From assembly GCA_948470475.1 (NCBI GenBank), contig OX419336.1, forward strand, positions 1,557,001 to 1,621,000: a stretch of 64,000 nucleotides of DNA. Reading direction: 5' to 3'. The stretch's first letter is position 1. Each line of letters starts with the position of its first letter. Position numbers and translations under genes: made by a program. The notes under the pieces are model-generated. The model was not told the origin of the DNA, did no database searches, and saw nothing but the letters and a program-made list of their open reading frames with translations. This document shows positions 31,710 to 43,272 of this stretch, one piece after another. The DNA comes from Galaxea fascicularis. Its lineage: Eukaryota; Cnidaria; Anthozoa; Scleractinia; Euphylliidae.

Positions 31710-33812
31710 CTCAAAGACTGAAATCAGACCTCGAGTGGACCCTAAATCGTTAAACTTTTATTAGAGCAGGCAACGAATGAAGAAACATCTCCATCGATCG
31801 AAGGAACCAGAAGGCGTCCGCCTGTACAGAGAAACGTATCATTCTGTTTGTATTTTATCTCCAAACCCTAAAACAAAATGCTAAACAAGCAAACACTAAT
31901 ATAATGAAACTTAAAATGAAAGCGTGGGCATGATTTGCCGAACAGCTTTTATTATCATCACTATTGCGGGATAAAACCGCTTTGACACTTATCTGAAATT
32001 ACGTCCATTTGCCGCTCCAATACTAATAACACGAAATTTCTTCTTCATTTAGGTTCAAAATTCGACGTGGTTTATTAATGTTCAACTTAATATCAGTTGA
32101 TAAAAGAAAACTATCATTCTAAATTTACTGATACAAATTGCTTTAGCCATAGAATTTTGTTTGAAAATTTCACATGACGGAGATAATAAACTACTTATCG
32201 ACTTCAAACAACTTGAATCTGAGATATTACAAACCTCGACCCTGATCGACGTATTGCGTATCTTGATATATACCCGCATACAGAGCCACGAACTCAAGAC
32301 AATTTTTTAGTTCAAATATTTGGTCAATGGTCTTTGATTTCTACGGCAATTAAATCTTCTATTGAATCCTGTATCCACAAAAGGTTGCATTAATCTTTGC
32401 CGATGAAACTTCTTACTATATTTTAATTAAGGGACCATTTGAAGTTTGGTAGCAGGTGCGCTCTTCCAGTGTACAACAGTTTTCTCAGTTCTGCATGGGA
32501 GTGTCTTGTTTTCCATCGTTTTCTTTTGTTAACTGATCTGCATTGTTTGATGCTGGCCTGAAGCTGTGTGTTCTCGACTGGAAAGGTTAAGTGCACGAAT
32601 CCCTATTGATAAAACTCTGCGAGACCATTTCCTCTTAAAATTCAGTTCAAATATCCAGACAAAACAAACTTGTTCAAGGCACGTCTCAACTGATAATCAG
32701 AGATCAGTTTCATTTCTACCAAAAAGACTCGGCTTTTGATCATATACAACCGGGTTGCAATAACCTAGATGACTGCAAACTTCCTTAGTAAAACGTTACT
32801 TGACTTACAGCTTAACCTGGTCAGAAATATTCCCGTATACTTTATACGATCTTGTATTCACCATGAACGTGGCCCCCTAGTTGTTTTCTACTCCCGTTGA
32901 ATAGATATACTGTAAAGAATTAAAATTTCTCAAATCAGCGTTTTTTACCGCAGGGTTATTTCACCGTAACCGTGACAAACACTTAAAATATTCTAAATAA
33001 ACTAATGTTTCGAAGTCATAAAAAGCCGAAGTCTATCAGTATCTATGGCAATCTGTTTAAAATAAGAACAGGGAATCCAAATGAATGGAAAATCAATCTT
33101 GCAATTACCTGGAAGTGTGCTATGTTGGAAGAATTTGTCTTCAGCTGCTTTGAGGACTTTGTTATTGCCACCGAAACTTTCGTCCGACTCGATAATAAGC
33201 GGTAATCTTTGCAGAATATATACAAATTTAAAAGCAATTAAGCTGTGTTCAGACTGCGATCATAATGGCCCCTACAAAGAAAATTGTTCGGCGGGCACGT
33301 TAAAAAGGCGGCGAATGCGTCGGCAGAAAATAGCAGATGGAAAGAAGAGCATCTGAAAGACAAAACAGATACATCAATAGATAAACTCAAGACCAACTAA
33401 TGAGTTTTGAAGACATTACTATTGAAAGCTGTTTTTCTTTACGTCACCGATAAATTTACTCTGCCGTCAAAATTCCACGTGAAAACAAACTTTCATTATC
33501 ATTTTCAGGCAAAAAGCCGGCGGAAATTGAACGCTTTCGGTAGCAGCTGGTACCTATAGGGTGCCATTTAATTTTGCACACTGAAGAAAGATCTAGGACA
33601 TGACGGTGCTTTTTAACCAACAAACTACATTGTCTGTCTCAGGAAAACTGTCTTAAAAAGCCACACAAGGTTTTGAAAGTGATCTCAAACGCATCCCCGT
33701 TACAAATTACATCGATTGTATCGTGTTTACAATAGCTGGACGAAGAACTTTTTTACGTCCCGCGATCACCCCAGTTCAAATCTCCTGGCAGTCGGATGTG
33801 GCTTGGAGTGAC
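31710..33812. other. Gap without recognised gene
   Basis: No family motif or structured repeat is seen on either strand. Short frames at 33.0-33.35 kb overlap in opposite directions and lack domains. Confidence 0.35.
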
Positions 33813-34163
33813 AAGAATACCTCACAAATCAAAGTGTCTAGGTAAGCTGAAAGCCACTCATTGGGCACTAAGGCCACGTGGTAGCGGGTATTACCCCTTA
33901 AATGTACCAAATAAAGTTTGAGCCTGAGCATTAGCAGCCTTAGACAGCTGTTTCGGCCTTGTTAGGCCTCGTCAGCATAGCATAGCCAATAGCCAGGTTC
34001 AAGTACCCACATGAATAAAACAAGCGATGAAAGTGTAAGGCTTGTGGGATGTGGCTTTATTTGGTAGATTTAAAAATGCCCGCTACCACGTGGCCTTAGT
34101 GCCCAATGAGTGGCTTTCAGCTTACCGGTACCTAGACTCATTAATTTGTGAGGCATTCTTGGC
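33813..34163 (-). mobile_element. Inverted-repeat element with hammerhead-like core
   Basis: The left arm (about 33813-33918) contains GGTAAGCTGAAAGCCACTCA, TTGGGCACTAAGGCCACGTG and GTACCAAATAAAG. The right arm (about 34050-34163) is its reverse complement with small changes, including an extra CCGGTA. The about 130-bp centre carries a hammerhead-like core on the minus strand. No ORF is present. The arrangement parallels the palindrome at 22.8 kb but the sequences are unrelated apart from the core. Confidence 0.75.
33950..33975 (-). ncRNA. Hammerhead-ribozyme-like core, canonical form
   Basis: The minus strand reads CTGACGA, stem GGCC / GGCC with loop TAACAA, then GAAAC. This fits CUGANGA - stem II - GAAA with no extra base. 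Downstream CAGCTGTC offers stem III (CAG/CTG without a loop, as in minimal dimeric forms) and a UC cleavage position. Upstream and downstream flanks could form a weak stem I of about six pairs with one mismatch. Activity is untested. Confidence 0.5.
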
Positions 34164-35214
34164 AAAACTGTAGAGCCTGTTTTAATACTCATGAAAGGTT
34201 GAATTCATTGACGGTTTGTTTACGATTTTAGTGCGCTACTCTTGGCACCTGATTCAGCCTTTCGTCCAAGTCAAAGCGAGAAAAGGCTCAAATTTTTTGA
34301 CGAACATATCAATATTGCTTTGTTTAGCTCAAATGAATACTTTTATGTGCCACAGCAACACGTCTTAACTAAGTGTGACAAGAACGCCTTTGCGCGAAAC
34401 GGATAATAATAGGGGAAGTTAACCCACTGAAAAACAGAAGCTACACCAGTATTCTGAAAAACGTAAAGGGAAATTATTTTCCTTTCAGATCTGTTCATTC
34501 AAGTGTAAAATGCTGTTTTCAGATCCTATACATATATACCTCTTACTAACCGAGTTCCGGAGGTCCGTACTGTAACTTACAGACCGAGTTTTTTTCCCGT
34601 TCGCTTATGGCCCAAGCTCAAAGCACGCGGGCCATATAATACATCAGCGGGAAAAGATGGGGATCCGAGAGATATAATAAAGTTAGATCCAGTCCCGACT
34701 ACCTATGTTGCTTTTCAAAGCATCGATTAATTCAGAACTTCGACATATCTGCTAGTTCAACCACCAACTTCACTACTAACTGCTCCGAAGGGTGAGATAT
34801 CGTCGATACAAACTATGAGATACAGTATATCGACACCCACGAACGGTATCGTTTGTCTTAGATCCCTTCTGGCGTACAAAATATTGTGGCATTATTTCGA
34901 TAAACCCAAAGGTGTGTTTGCAACAATGGGATCTTCATAACCATGGATGACGAGGATCACAACTTGAAATAGTTACGCGAACTTAGTTCTGTCAAGTTTT
35001 GTCGTTGTGTTTTAGAAAAAAATCGCTTCAAAACAACACTAGCTCGTTGCAGGAAATATACCTTTAAGTGATACACAGGCCATTCATGTAATAGAAATAG
35101 TACTTACGAATTAAATCAATTAAAATTAATTATTTAATTGATTACGATCTGGTCTGTGCATTTACTTGCAAACTTTCAAATTTCTATAAATATCAATTCC
35201 CTACCCGGAGTCCT
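34164..35214. other. Gap without recognised gene
   Basis: No exon or repeat is recognised. Confidence 0.35.
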
Positions 35215-36191
35215 CAGGCTCTTTGGTCAGCGGGATATCTTTTTTGATTGGTTGTCTGCAGAGCAATCATGGTGTCCGACAGGAGGTCCGTAAGTAATTT
35301 GCAGAAATTGGAGGCAGACTTTTTGTTTGAAATGTCGAACTCAGGTTTTGTAATTTTGTGTGTGTTTTTTTTACTTGTTTTCTCTCTTGTCTCTATCTTC
35401 CCTCATTAAAGTTCACCGAAAATTATACAAAACTCCATTTCAAAAGACAGTTTTTGACTCGGAATTATAAGCCATATACATCAGTTCAGTGTTACAGTGT
35501 AGCAGCTCGAAATCAAATAAACCGTCAGTTTAGCTCAGGAAGTTTTAAATTTCCAGTATTGTCATACGACGGTAGAACACGGCAAAATGCATGCATCCAA
35601 TGCAAGATTAATTACTGTTGCTGTTGTAAAAAATGAGTTTGAGAAAAAGGTAATCAGTGCTTTTCGGAGAGAAAGATGTATTGCATAGGAGAAGGTACTG
35701 TTGAACCTGTTTGCAAGTATGCGGAAGCACAAACGTAGTGGAAGAGGACTGTGGTGTCGCTTCCACTAAATTATGCCCATCATGTTCTTTGCTAGTGACG
35801 AGTATCATGGAAAAACTAGACAAGTTCTCCAACATCTGTAAAGCTGGTTGAAAGGACTCGCTGGCTTCAGTAAAATTTGGAGATGAAGAGATTTGTTGCC
35901 GAGAGAAGTCAATCCCTTCGGTTTTACCAGAAGTGAAACGCTCAAGAGTTGTCCATCATCAAACGCAGGAAACGGGAGCAAAAGATTCTCTTTTTTAGCC
36001 ACGGCCCATCTTACCAAAGCCTTTGCATTTCATGAATTAACGAACACCTTCAGAAAAGACGGCTGCCACTTTGGACATTGGACTTCAGTTTTGAGCTTGC
36101 GCCTTAAGACCGGAACCAACATTTTCTCGGGATAAAAAATCCATGATCCCAGAGTCTTTCCTGGCGACTACCCCGCTGACCAAAGAGCCTG
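35215..36191. mobile_element. 977-bp element with 20-bp perfect TIRs
   Basis: The left end CAGGCTCTTTGGTCAGCGGG and the right end CCCGCTGACCAAAGAGCCTG are exact inverted copies. No target duplication is visible by eye. Several overlapping short frames on both strands (35.6-36.1 kb) are not recognisable as transposase. CAGG...CCTG ends are common in DNA transposons, but the superfamily is not assigned. Confidence 0.75.
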
Positions 36192-36890
36192 ACGATTGCT
36201 AAATGTTAGATTGCTTAGTACCAATGAACGCTTCCTTGCCGGGCTACCACCGAGTACTGAGCATCAACCGAGTTTGCAGCTGATATAAATTGAGGAGAAA
36301 TCTAAGCCAAACAACAATTACAAGGGCAGGTAAATGTTTGTTCTGACGAATTTTAAGGCAAGGTACAATCATAAGAATGAACAAACATCTGCATAAGATA
36401 TGTTTAATTTATGTAACTGTTGGCTTTACTGAGGCGTTAAGGCTATACATGATTAAGCAAGTGGATCGTTTTACTGTGCCGGTCCTCAAATCAATCCAGG
36501 CCTGGTGACGGCACAAAGAAGAACGGGAGCATTGGGTCTGGTATTGCGTATTGAGCTTTCTTTCAAGCGGTATATTTCAGTAATTTAAATCTTAACGTGC
36601 GGTATTGCGGTATCATCTAGCCCTGCGGTATGCGGTTTTCATCCTCAGAGTGGCTGACGCATTTGCGCCCTCCTGTCTAAAACAGGTCAATACACTATGC
36701 AAAACGACCAAAACAAAGCACAGTAAGTTATAAAGGTCAATAAGACATAATGGTAAACGATTACACAGTCTCTGACAGTTAATCTCCAATGCGATTGTTT
36801 TTGCATCCAATGACAATGAGCCGTTTCGATCTGTCGGTTCCGGTAGCTCGACGTCTTCTCACGTTTTCCTCGGAAACGGCTATCTGTAAA
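36192..36890. other. Short gap, nothing recognised
   Basis: No gene is visible between the two inverted-repeat elements. Confidence 0.35.
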
Positions 36891-37404
36891 ACGAGGAACG
36901 GGGAATTGGAGAATCGGAACGGGGAACGAGGAACGGGGAACGGGGAATGGGAAACGGGGAATCTTTAAAAGCGGGAAGCTTTGGGAATTATTGAATCAAC
37001 TAAAATCAATTTATTCATTCTATTTAAACCGCACGCTAAAGCATACTTGTTTAGCGGGCTAGTGGAGCGGTTCAAATCTCGATTCTTACTCTTTGAGATC
37101 CGCTACACCGACAGAAAAATCGAACCGCCTGAATTCATCTCAACTCCGTACTGTCACGTTTTTAAATTGAGTTTGGCAGCGATAGATATTTGTCCTACCG
37201 TTATCAAGTACTAATGGAAAGACGTAGTACTCAACGACAGATATATGGCACACACAGTGGGATAGACTACGTTGGAATTTTTAAACTTTGCGTGACGCGA
37301 CATTTACACGGCGGCCGAGAGAGCTGTACTGTTTGCTAAAAAGTGATGTATTTCATGGAATTTTGCTATCAGTATTAGAAAAAGTAATATTGTAATTTTT
37401 GTTG

Positions 37405-37690
37405 ACTTTCCCACGCTTGTGTGGCAAACTCAGGGGCAGATGTTTCTGTTGGTTTCCGGCCAGCATGGCGTCTCCAAGCAAATCTCAGCTTTAAATGTGG
37501 TACGAAATTTGCCCGTATACCTAGCATAAGAAAAATTGCAGTGACCTGAATCTCGGGGGAAGTCTTTGCATATTTCCTTTCTTTCTTTTTCCAGATTCTG
37601 GACTCTATCTATTGAACGGTTTTGATTTTGATTTATTTTTATTTTGATCTATTTTGAGTGGCGTGACACTGAAAACCAGCTATACAGTAA
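37405..37690 (-). repeat. Dispersed repeat, copy 2 (minus strand)
   Basis: The reverse complement begins GCTGGTTTTCAGTGTCACGC and contains ATTCAGGTCACTGCAATTTT and CCGGAAACCAACAGAAACAT, matching 27405-27715. It abuts the Penelope-like fragment directly. Confidence 0.7.
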
Positions 37691-37754
37691 TTAGATGCCG
37701 AACGATGTGCCGGCGGTGTTCTGTGACATAATTTATATTAGCTTGCTTTTTAAG

Positions 37755-38012
37755 TTAAGAGTTGTGGAGAATTTACCATTCCATGAACACCGCCGTACCA
37801 TAGATAACCCTGACGCCAAATCTGAACCTACTACAGCCGCAAAACATTTCCTGTCCTCTCCTAACCACACTGCTAACGACATGCAATTAATACCCATCAA
37901 AAAAATCTTTTCCAACCGAGACTCCATTCGAAAGGCCAGGGAGGCTTTTTTAATTCAAAAAGGCAGAACAATTAATCCCGATGGTCTGAACATCCGCGAA
38001 GAAACCCTGTAA
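37755..38012 (+). pseudogene. Penelope-like retroelement, C-terminal fragment
   Basis: The frame reads RVVENLPFHEHRRTIDNPDA ... AAKHFLSSPNHTANDMQLIPI then KIFSNRDSIRKAREAFLIQK, GRTINPDGLNIREETL and stop. The order R..EHR..I - HF.S..H...DM - R...E..LI - .NP.GLN matches the end of the GIY-YIG endonuclease region of Penelope-like elements, including the conserved Glu of the nuclease. The reverse transcriptase and the GIY-YIG motif itself are missing, so this is a 5'-truncated copy. It is followed 136 bp downstream by a hammerhead-like core. Confidence 0.7.
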
Positions 38013-38147
38013 TTGTTTACCTTTATTATGTCAATTTATTGTTTTATTTCAGCGTATGTTTATCTTTAATTTACAATGTCAAATAGTTTTACGTATTTCC
38101 GGTAATATGCTACACAAAACACGTCCGATGTAAAATTCACACTGTAC

Positions 38148-38177
38148 CTGAAGAAGGCTGGTTTGGCCAGCCGAAAT
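38148..38177 (+). ncRNA. Hammerhead-like core downstream of Penelope fragment
   Basis: It reads CTGAAGA, one extra A, stem GGCTGG / CCAGCC with a 5-nt loop, then GAAAT. The same one-base insertion as in the 22.8-kb palindrome separates A9 from stem II. The position after the retroelement stop fits the reported presence of hammerhead motifs in Penelope-like elements. Stems I and III are not resolved. Confidence 0.45.
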
Positions 38178-38358
38178 ATAGTACACCTTTGTAAAAAGCA
38201 TTCTACGTTGTGTCGGTTTCTGCTCTATATTCTTTAAAGCTTCCCGCTTTTAACGATACCCCGTTTTAAAGATTCCCCATTTTAAAGATTCCCGCTTTTA
38301 AAGATTCCCCGTTCCCCGTTCCCCATTCTCATTCTCCGATTCCCCGTTCCTCGTTTTA

Positions 38359-40759
38359 AAGATTTTCTCGCAATGGCTGACGCTGCTCAAGGTGTTGGCG
38401 AGCGGGTCATAATTGAATGTGTGGCTTTTTCTTTATGAAGGAGGAAGGGGTGCGAATATTATCGAAAGAAAAATGGGTGACTTGTTCGCTGCCACTGCTT
38501 ATAGACTGGCCTATACTTAATCGGAAAACTAGAAAGCCGGTTTAAGGTAAGATGGCTCACACTTCACTGCATGTGTTTTGTTTTGTATACACCTACCAGA
38601 AAGTTGAACGATTACAGTTTTTCTATGGTGAAATGACCTTTGGTGAAACCTTTCGGTAGTTCGACTAACCAATCGAACTACCAAACTAGGCCAAAATACA
38701 TGTCCACCCCCGTCGGGCCGTGGGGTTATGGTTCATACATCCGCTTGAGATAAATAAAGTCACACTAGATGGATGCAAGTTTAAGTAAGCATGAGCGATT
38801 ATAAATTATGTGGTATCGGTTTTTCGTCGATTTTCGACACAGTATTTCGGTATTTGCCAATTTTTCTTAGGGTATCCATTGCAGTATTGGGTACTGCCCA
38901 ATGCCCCCCTGAAGCAGCGTTTTATCGAAAATATCTCGTAATGGTGTTAAATTTTGCTCAACCGGTGGGCTGACCCGGAACTGTTACATTTTGTATTTAC
39001 TTGTTGAACCATGCTTTAACATTCTCTATTCGCTGGTCTCTAATGGTATTTCTACGTTCGGCTCGCTGAAGTATTTTTCTCAGTTCTCTCACAGACACAC
39101 GCACAAAGAGTAAGACTAAAAGGTCCCTCTATAACGCTTAACTTGAATCTGTAGATCTGTTTGGGTTTCCGGCCCTTAGGAATACTGAGAATTCTAGACA
39201 TTGCTCAGTTTAGGAATACCTAAACATACCAATGAAACCACTTAAACGAGCAGTGAACTTCCAATGAAGACTAAGAGTAAGAATGACCATCAAAGGGGGC
39301 TTAACTACAACTCATGGAGGTCCCAGCTAAGGTAAGCAGAAATTTCCAAACATGCCTACAGGGAGAAATCATAACGAAGATCAATCTAGGAGACAAAACA
39401 ATTCGGAACTCACAAAAGTGATGTGTGGGCTGACTTCGACCTTGAAGGACACAGGAAAGTAACCGAAAGCTCCGAAAGAGCAAGGTGGCGGAACTAACAG
39501 TGAAGGTGGCGTTGACGGTGACAATGATGAATGATGACGATGGGGATGGCGATGAGGATGAGGATGAGGATGAGGATGAGGATGAGGATGACGATGACCA
39601 TGACCATGACAATGACGATGACAATGACGACAACGAGGACGATGACAATGATGATGATGATGACTACGAAATTTTCGAGGGCGGTATGCTTATGGGTTGC
39701 CCTCCACCAAAGAAGTCTTCCACAAGGCAAAAGACCAGAAAAATGTTCGGGCAGACTGATAAATAATTGATCTTTTGTTTGGTTGTCGTTGTTGTTGTTT
39801 TTTTTTTATCTTGATATCGTCGACAAGCCATATTATATGCAACCCCAAGAAGCTACCGCAGAATCCGCTCGCCTTTAGTTTCATTTTCCATGTAGCGTTT
39901 CTGTGGTCAGGCAAGGCAGGCAATGAGCGCGAAAAGCACAATGAAGCCAAAGGAAGCAAAAAAATTCTCGAAATTAAATGAAGCGAGAACAAAGAAGTAA
40001 CAACGTTCGTTGCCGCAGAGACCAGCTTTGCGGATCAGTATCCCATTCTTAGACGAAGACATGAAAAGACCTGTGTGTATTTCTTCTCAAGTACGAATAA
40101 ACAGACGTTTCTTAAAACCGAAATAGTCTTTCAGACGTTTTCTCCACCTACCGATATAACGTGTATGAAAGTAAATAAACGTGCTGGACCAACGTGTCTA
40201 GGGAGTATGCGAGTTTGCTCACCTTCTCTTCGGCTTGATAAAGCACCCCTTATTGACGTATTTTGCATATAATACATGACAAGAGTCGATTTCTCTTTTG
40301 TTTTAACTGAGAGAATAATGATGGATTGAAAAACGTGCCAAGGTATTGAAAGTGAAGTATAACCAAATACAGGAACTCAATATAACGAGACTATAATTAA
40401 ATTCTCATTTGTACTTTTATCGGTTAACTGACGAACTAAACGTCCATTTTGCGTCGATTAAAATAAAAATTTGCAAACACGTCGAGCTAGTGTAATTCGC
40501 CTTGTTCTGGCGTGCGCCAAAAGTGACCTAAATTTCGAAGGAAACCGTGCTGCCGAGGTTGATTGGCAGTATATCAATTGCAGAGCAGCTGCATTGAATA
40601 ATGTTATTGACAACTTATCTCATTAAGTGTGAAATGGCTATCAATAATCATGATGTAAGTCACCTTCAGAGCTTTAGCTACGGTTTACCTCTTAACGCAT
40701 AAGTATTACTGCATATGATTTAAGCAACTTAGTTGCAGTTCGAGCCAATCACTTCAAAC
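38359..40759. other. Gap upstream of homeobox gene A
   Basis: Apart from an acidic-codon microsatellite, nothing is recognised. Promoter elements of the downstream homeobox gene probably lie towards its right end, but none can be named. Confidence 0.35.
39540..39666. repeat. GATGAG / GATGAC hexanucleotide-type repeat
   Basis: Runs of GATGAG, GATGAC, CATGAC and GATGAT. All three plus frames and the minus frames read as repeats (poly-Asp/Glu, Met-Arg, Ser, Ile-Val), which is a repeat artefact. Confidence 0.85.
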
Positions 40760-42522
40760 ATGCAACCTGACCACGCGGCCCCAACACACTGGAATTCTTC
40801 CTCACAGAGCTGGTTCCCTCCTCCGATGAATTCACATCCTTTTTTCCCCATGCCTGGATTTCATTCAGACCGGTCGAGGGAAATGAGCAGTTTACCGGAA
40901 CACACGATACACAACCCTTCTGGCGAGTTCAGAATACCGCAGCACCAAAGCCCCTGCGCGATGCAGTCTTCTCTATCTCCAAGCTACCCTACTCCCATCA
41001 ACGGTTATTATCCTCTTAGTCCAGGGTCCCAAAATGTTATGGCATCCAGGCCAAACCCGCATCGATCGCACGTGTTTCAGCATGGATTGGTGAATGCAGT
41101 GGACCTCGAGCAAGACTACTTGAGTCAGCTCTTCGAGAAGACTAAGCCTAGTACTGCAGAAGGTATGGTCCATCCATCATCGCACGCTCTTCTTAGAGTT
41201 TTATTGATAGACTTTTGATTTCTAACGGGGTTAATCTAATATATATTTGCGTTAAAATTCATTCATTCATCCCCCATTTATCTTCACAGACCATTATTTG
41301 CCAGGCGATCTCGAGGCCGAGGAAACTGGATAATTTTTAATTCCTAGAAAAACGACTTGTTCCTAACTCCAATGGAAACATTCATATAATAAATGTTTTA
41401 AGGGAGCCAATTGATTTTTTTTGGGGAAAATTCTTCACTTTTACAGAAATAGACGACTGAGCAAATTATTGGCGCTTCGTAAATATCAGTCCATTTTTAT
41501 TCATTTACCTTTCCTTTTAATTTTCATGAAGTTGTTAGGGAATCAAATGGTTTGCAATTAATACATCCGCGAAGCCATTAGCTACTAAGAAACGAAAAAA
41601 AAATTCCCTTTACATATTTTTATTCATTATATCGTGCACGAAACGAAACTAAAATTATGGCAAGAGTCCTTACAAAGCTTAAATGTATGCCGAGCTTTCA
41701 TTATAAAAAGGAAAAGGGATTTATACCATCTTACTTCTTACGTGATTTTACCTCTCTTGGACATGATTCACTTTTCACCGGAAGAGAGCAATTTTTAGTT
41801 AGGAACCAATTCCTTTATAGCAGAGCGTCTTCCGATTGTAAAATTATTTTTTTGTCCGACTTAAGAGCATTCATCCATTCTTTGAATTGCAACCGAATTC
41901 TGAGGGAAAGACTGGGGAGTCCACGGTATAGCACAGTAGGACGTTTTGCTAAAGTCGCAGAACAGTTTCTCAAAGCTGTCCAGATGACTTAAATAATGTG
42001 AAGAAATCTTTTAGCAACATTTATGGATAATTTTATATTCCAAGCCATTTAAACCTTGTGAATATTCCTTTCTTCGTCTTTACTCCTTAGCAACGACGAA
42101 AAAATGATGAAGGCAGATGCCATTTGTTGTCACCTTTCAAAATGAATAACATCTTTTAAAATCCAAAGAGCACTCGGTCCGTGCGTTGTCACTCAATATA
42201 CCAGCCTGCCTGGCTCCTAAGGCAGGCAAAGAGAGGAACATGTTCTCACATGCATGTTCCGCAGGAAGAAAACGAGTTAAATCTGAATGAAATACTAGTT
42301 GGCTAAATTCATCGAACAGTAACAAATTTCATTCTAAGCTATTCGCGTTATTTCGAAGATAAGTGACCGAACAAATGTTTATTTTTATTTTATTTATTAT
42401 TTATTTTTAATATTATTACGATTATTACTATTTCTTCCTTTTCGAATTTTTAATTTTCGAGGGCCATTAGGTTATCAGCTTTACTACCTGTTAAATTTTA
42501 CCCCCGTCAATTAAAATAAAGT

Positions 42523-42553
<31 letters not shown>

Positions 42554-43272
42554 CAGTCACGCCCATGGTAAAATATGACCGAAATACGAGAACCGCACAC
42601 AACACTGTGCCGGGGTATGAAATCAGGTCGTTTTCAGTATTCCATTCACCGTTTACCATTTCGGTTAGAACGTAAAAAGTGCCTTCCATTTACTCATCTT
42701 TACCAGTTTAGGCTTAGATCGCATGGTTACTCATTCTGTAGGCACGACCTTTTGGGATTTCCGTGAGATGGAACACGCATGTCCCATGGAAATTTCCATT
42801 CGAAGCTTTGATGCGTTCCATTTACTGCAACCGTCGACCAAACGGTGTTTCTGATTAAACGGTGTCTTAAAAATTGTCCTCGTTGAAACTAAGCTTCCTT
42901 ATGGGCGGGAACGACAAAAGCGTTTGCAGTTACCTAAGATGTAGCAACAGCTATGTAGTAACGGCGATGATGACATATGCTTTTCTTTATTTATTTCGTA
43001 TAGATCCCTCTGCGTCCTGCGCTACTAAAAGCTCTGGTTTGCCTTTCATAGATGATAAGATTACAAGGCCCCAGCGAGGGCGTACAGTATTTTCTGCTGA
43101 GCAGCTCCACGATTTGGAAAAAGTTTTTATCACGGATCAATACATATCCGGGCAACAGCGACGACGCCTCTCTGGTCAGCTTGGATTGACGGAGACACAA
43201 GTACGTGTCTGGTTTCAGAATCGGCGGATAAAATGGAGAAAACAAAAATTGGAACGGAAAATCAAGCTGTGA
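40760..43272 (+). CDS. Homeobox gene A, Not-type, two exons
   Basis: A sequence-specific nuclear transcription factor. Exon 1 is 40760-41162 with a GTATGG donor. Exon 2 is 43004-43272 after a TTTCGTATAG acceptor. The join is in phase 1 and gives 223 residues. Exon 1 is rich in Pro, Ser and His (WFPPPMNSHPFFPMPGFH), typical of a disordered regulatory region; I see no eh1 repressor motif. The homeodomain spans about residues 157-216, with RTVF, LGLTETQVRVWFQNRRIKWRKQ, and the invariant W48, F49, N51 and R53; residue 50 is Gln. The ETQV.VWFQNRR.KWRKQ helix 3 is of ANTP/NK-like type, closest in my judgement to the Not family. Only seven residues follow the domain. The start ATG follows an open frame without another Met. 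It forms a tandem pair with gene B, same strand and same intron position. Confidence 0.85.
41163..43003 (+). other. Intron of homeobox gene A
   Basis: It contains a 111-codon open frame at 41657-41992 with no domain or splice logic, and a (CTTA)n run at 42523-42554. GT and AG boundaries agree with the homeodomain reading frame. Confidence 0.7.
42523..42554. repeat. (CTTA)n microsatellite
   Basis: Seven to eight consecutive CTTA units. Confidence 0.9.

Larger units (their letters stand above)
36891..38358. mobile_element. Composite region bounded by GGAACGGGGAA-type inverted arrays
   Basis: The left array (about 36891-36981) is AAAACGAGGAACGGGGAATT and further GGAACGGGG units ending AAAGCGGGAAGCTTT. 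The right array (about 38237-38358) is its complement (AAAGCTTCCCGCTTTTAACG ... CCCCGTTCCTCGTTTT), with extra AAAGATTCCCCGT units. Between them lie a dispersed repeat and a Penelope-like fragment. The arrays may be the termini of one element or of two merged insertions. Confidence 0.55.

Noticed and set aside
35608..36135. Short ORFs inside the 977-bp TIR element as transposase
   Set aside because: Frames overlap in both directions and show no catalytic motif.
39301..39770. Acidic, Met-Arg and Ser-rich ORFs
   Set aside because: Frames of a GATGAG-type repeat, contradictory on both strands.
41657..41992. 111-codon ORF in the intron of homeobox gene A
   Set aside because: No family motif; intronic position and composition suggest chance.
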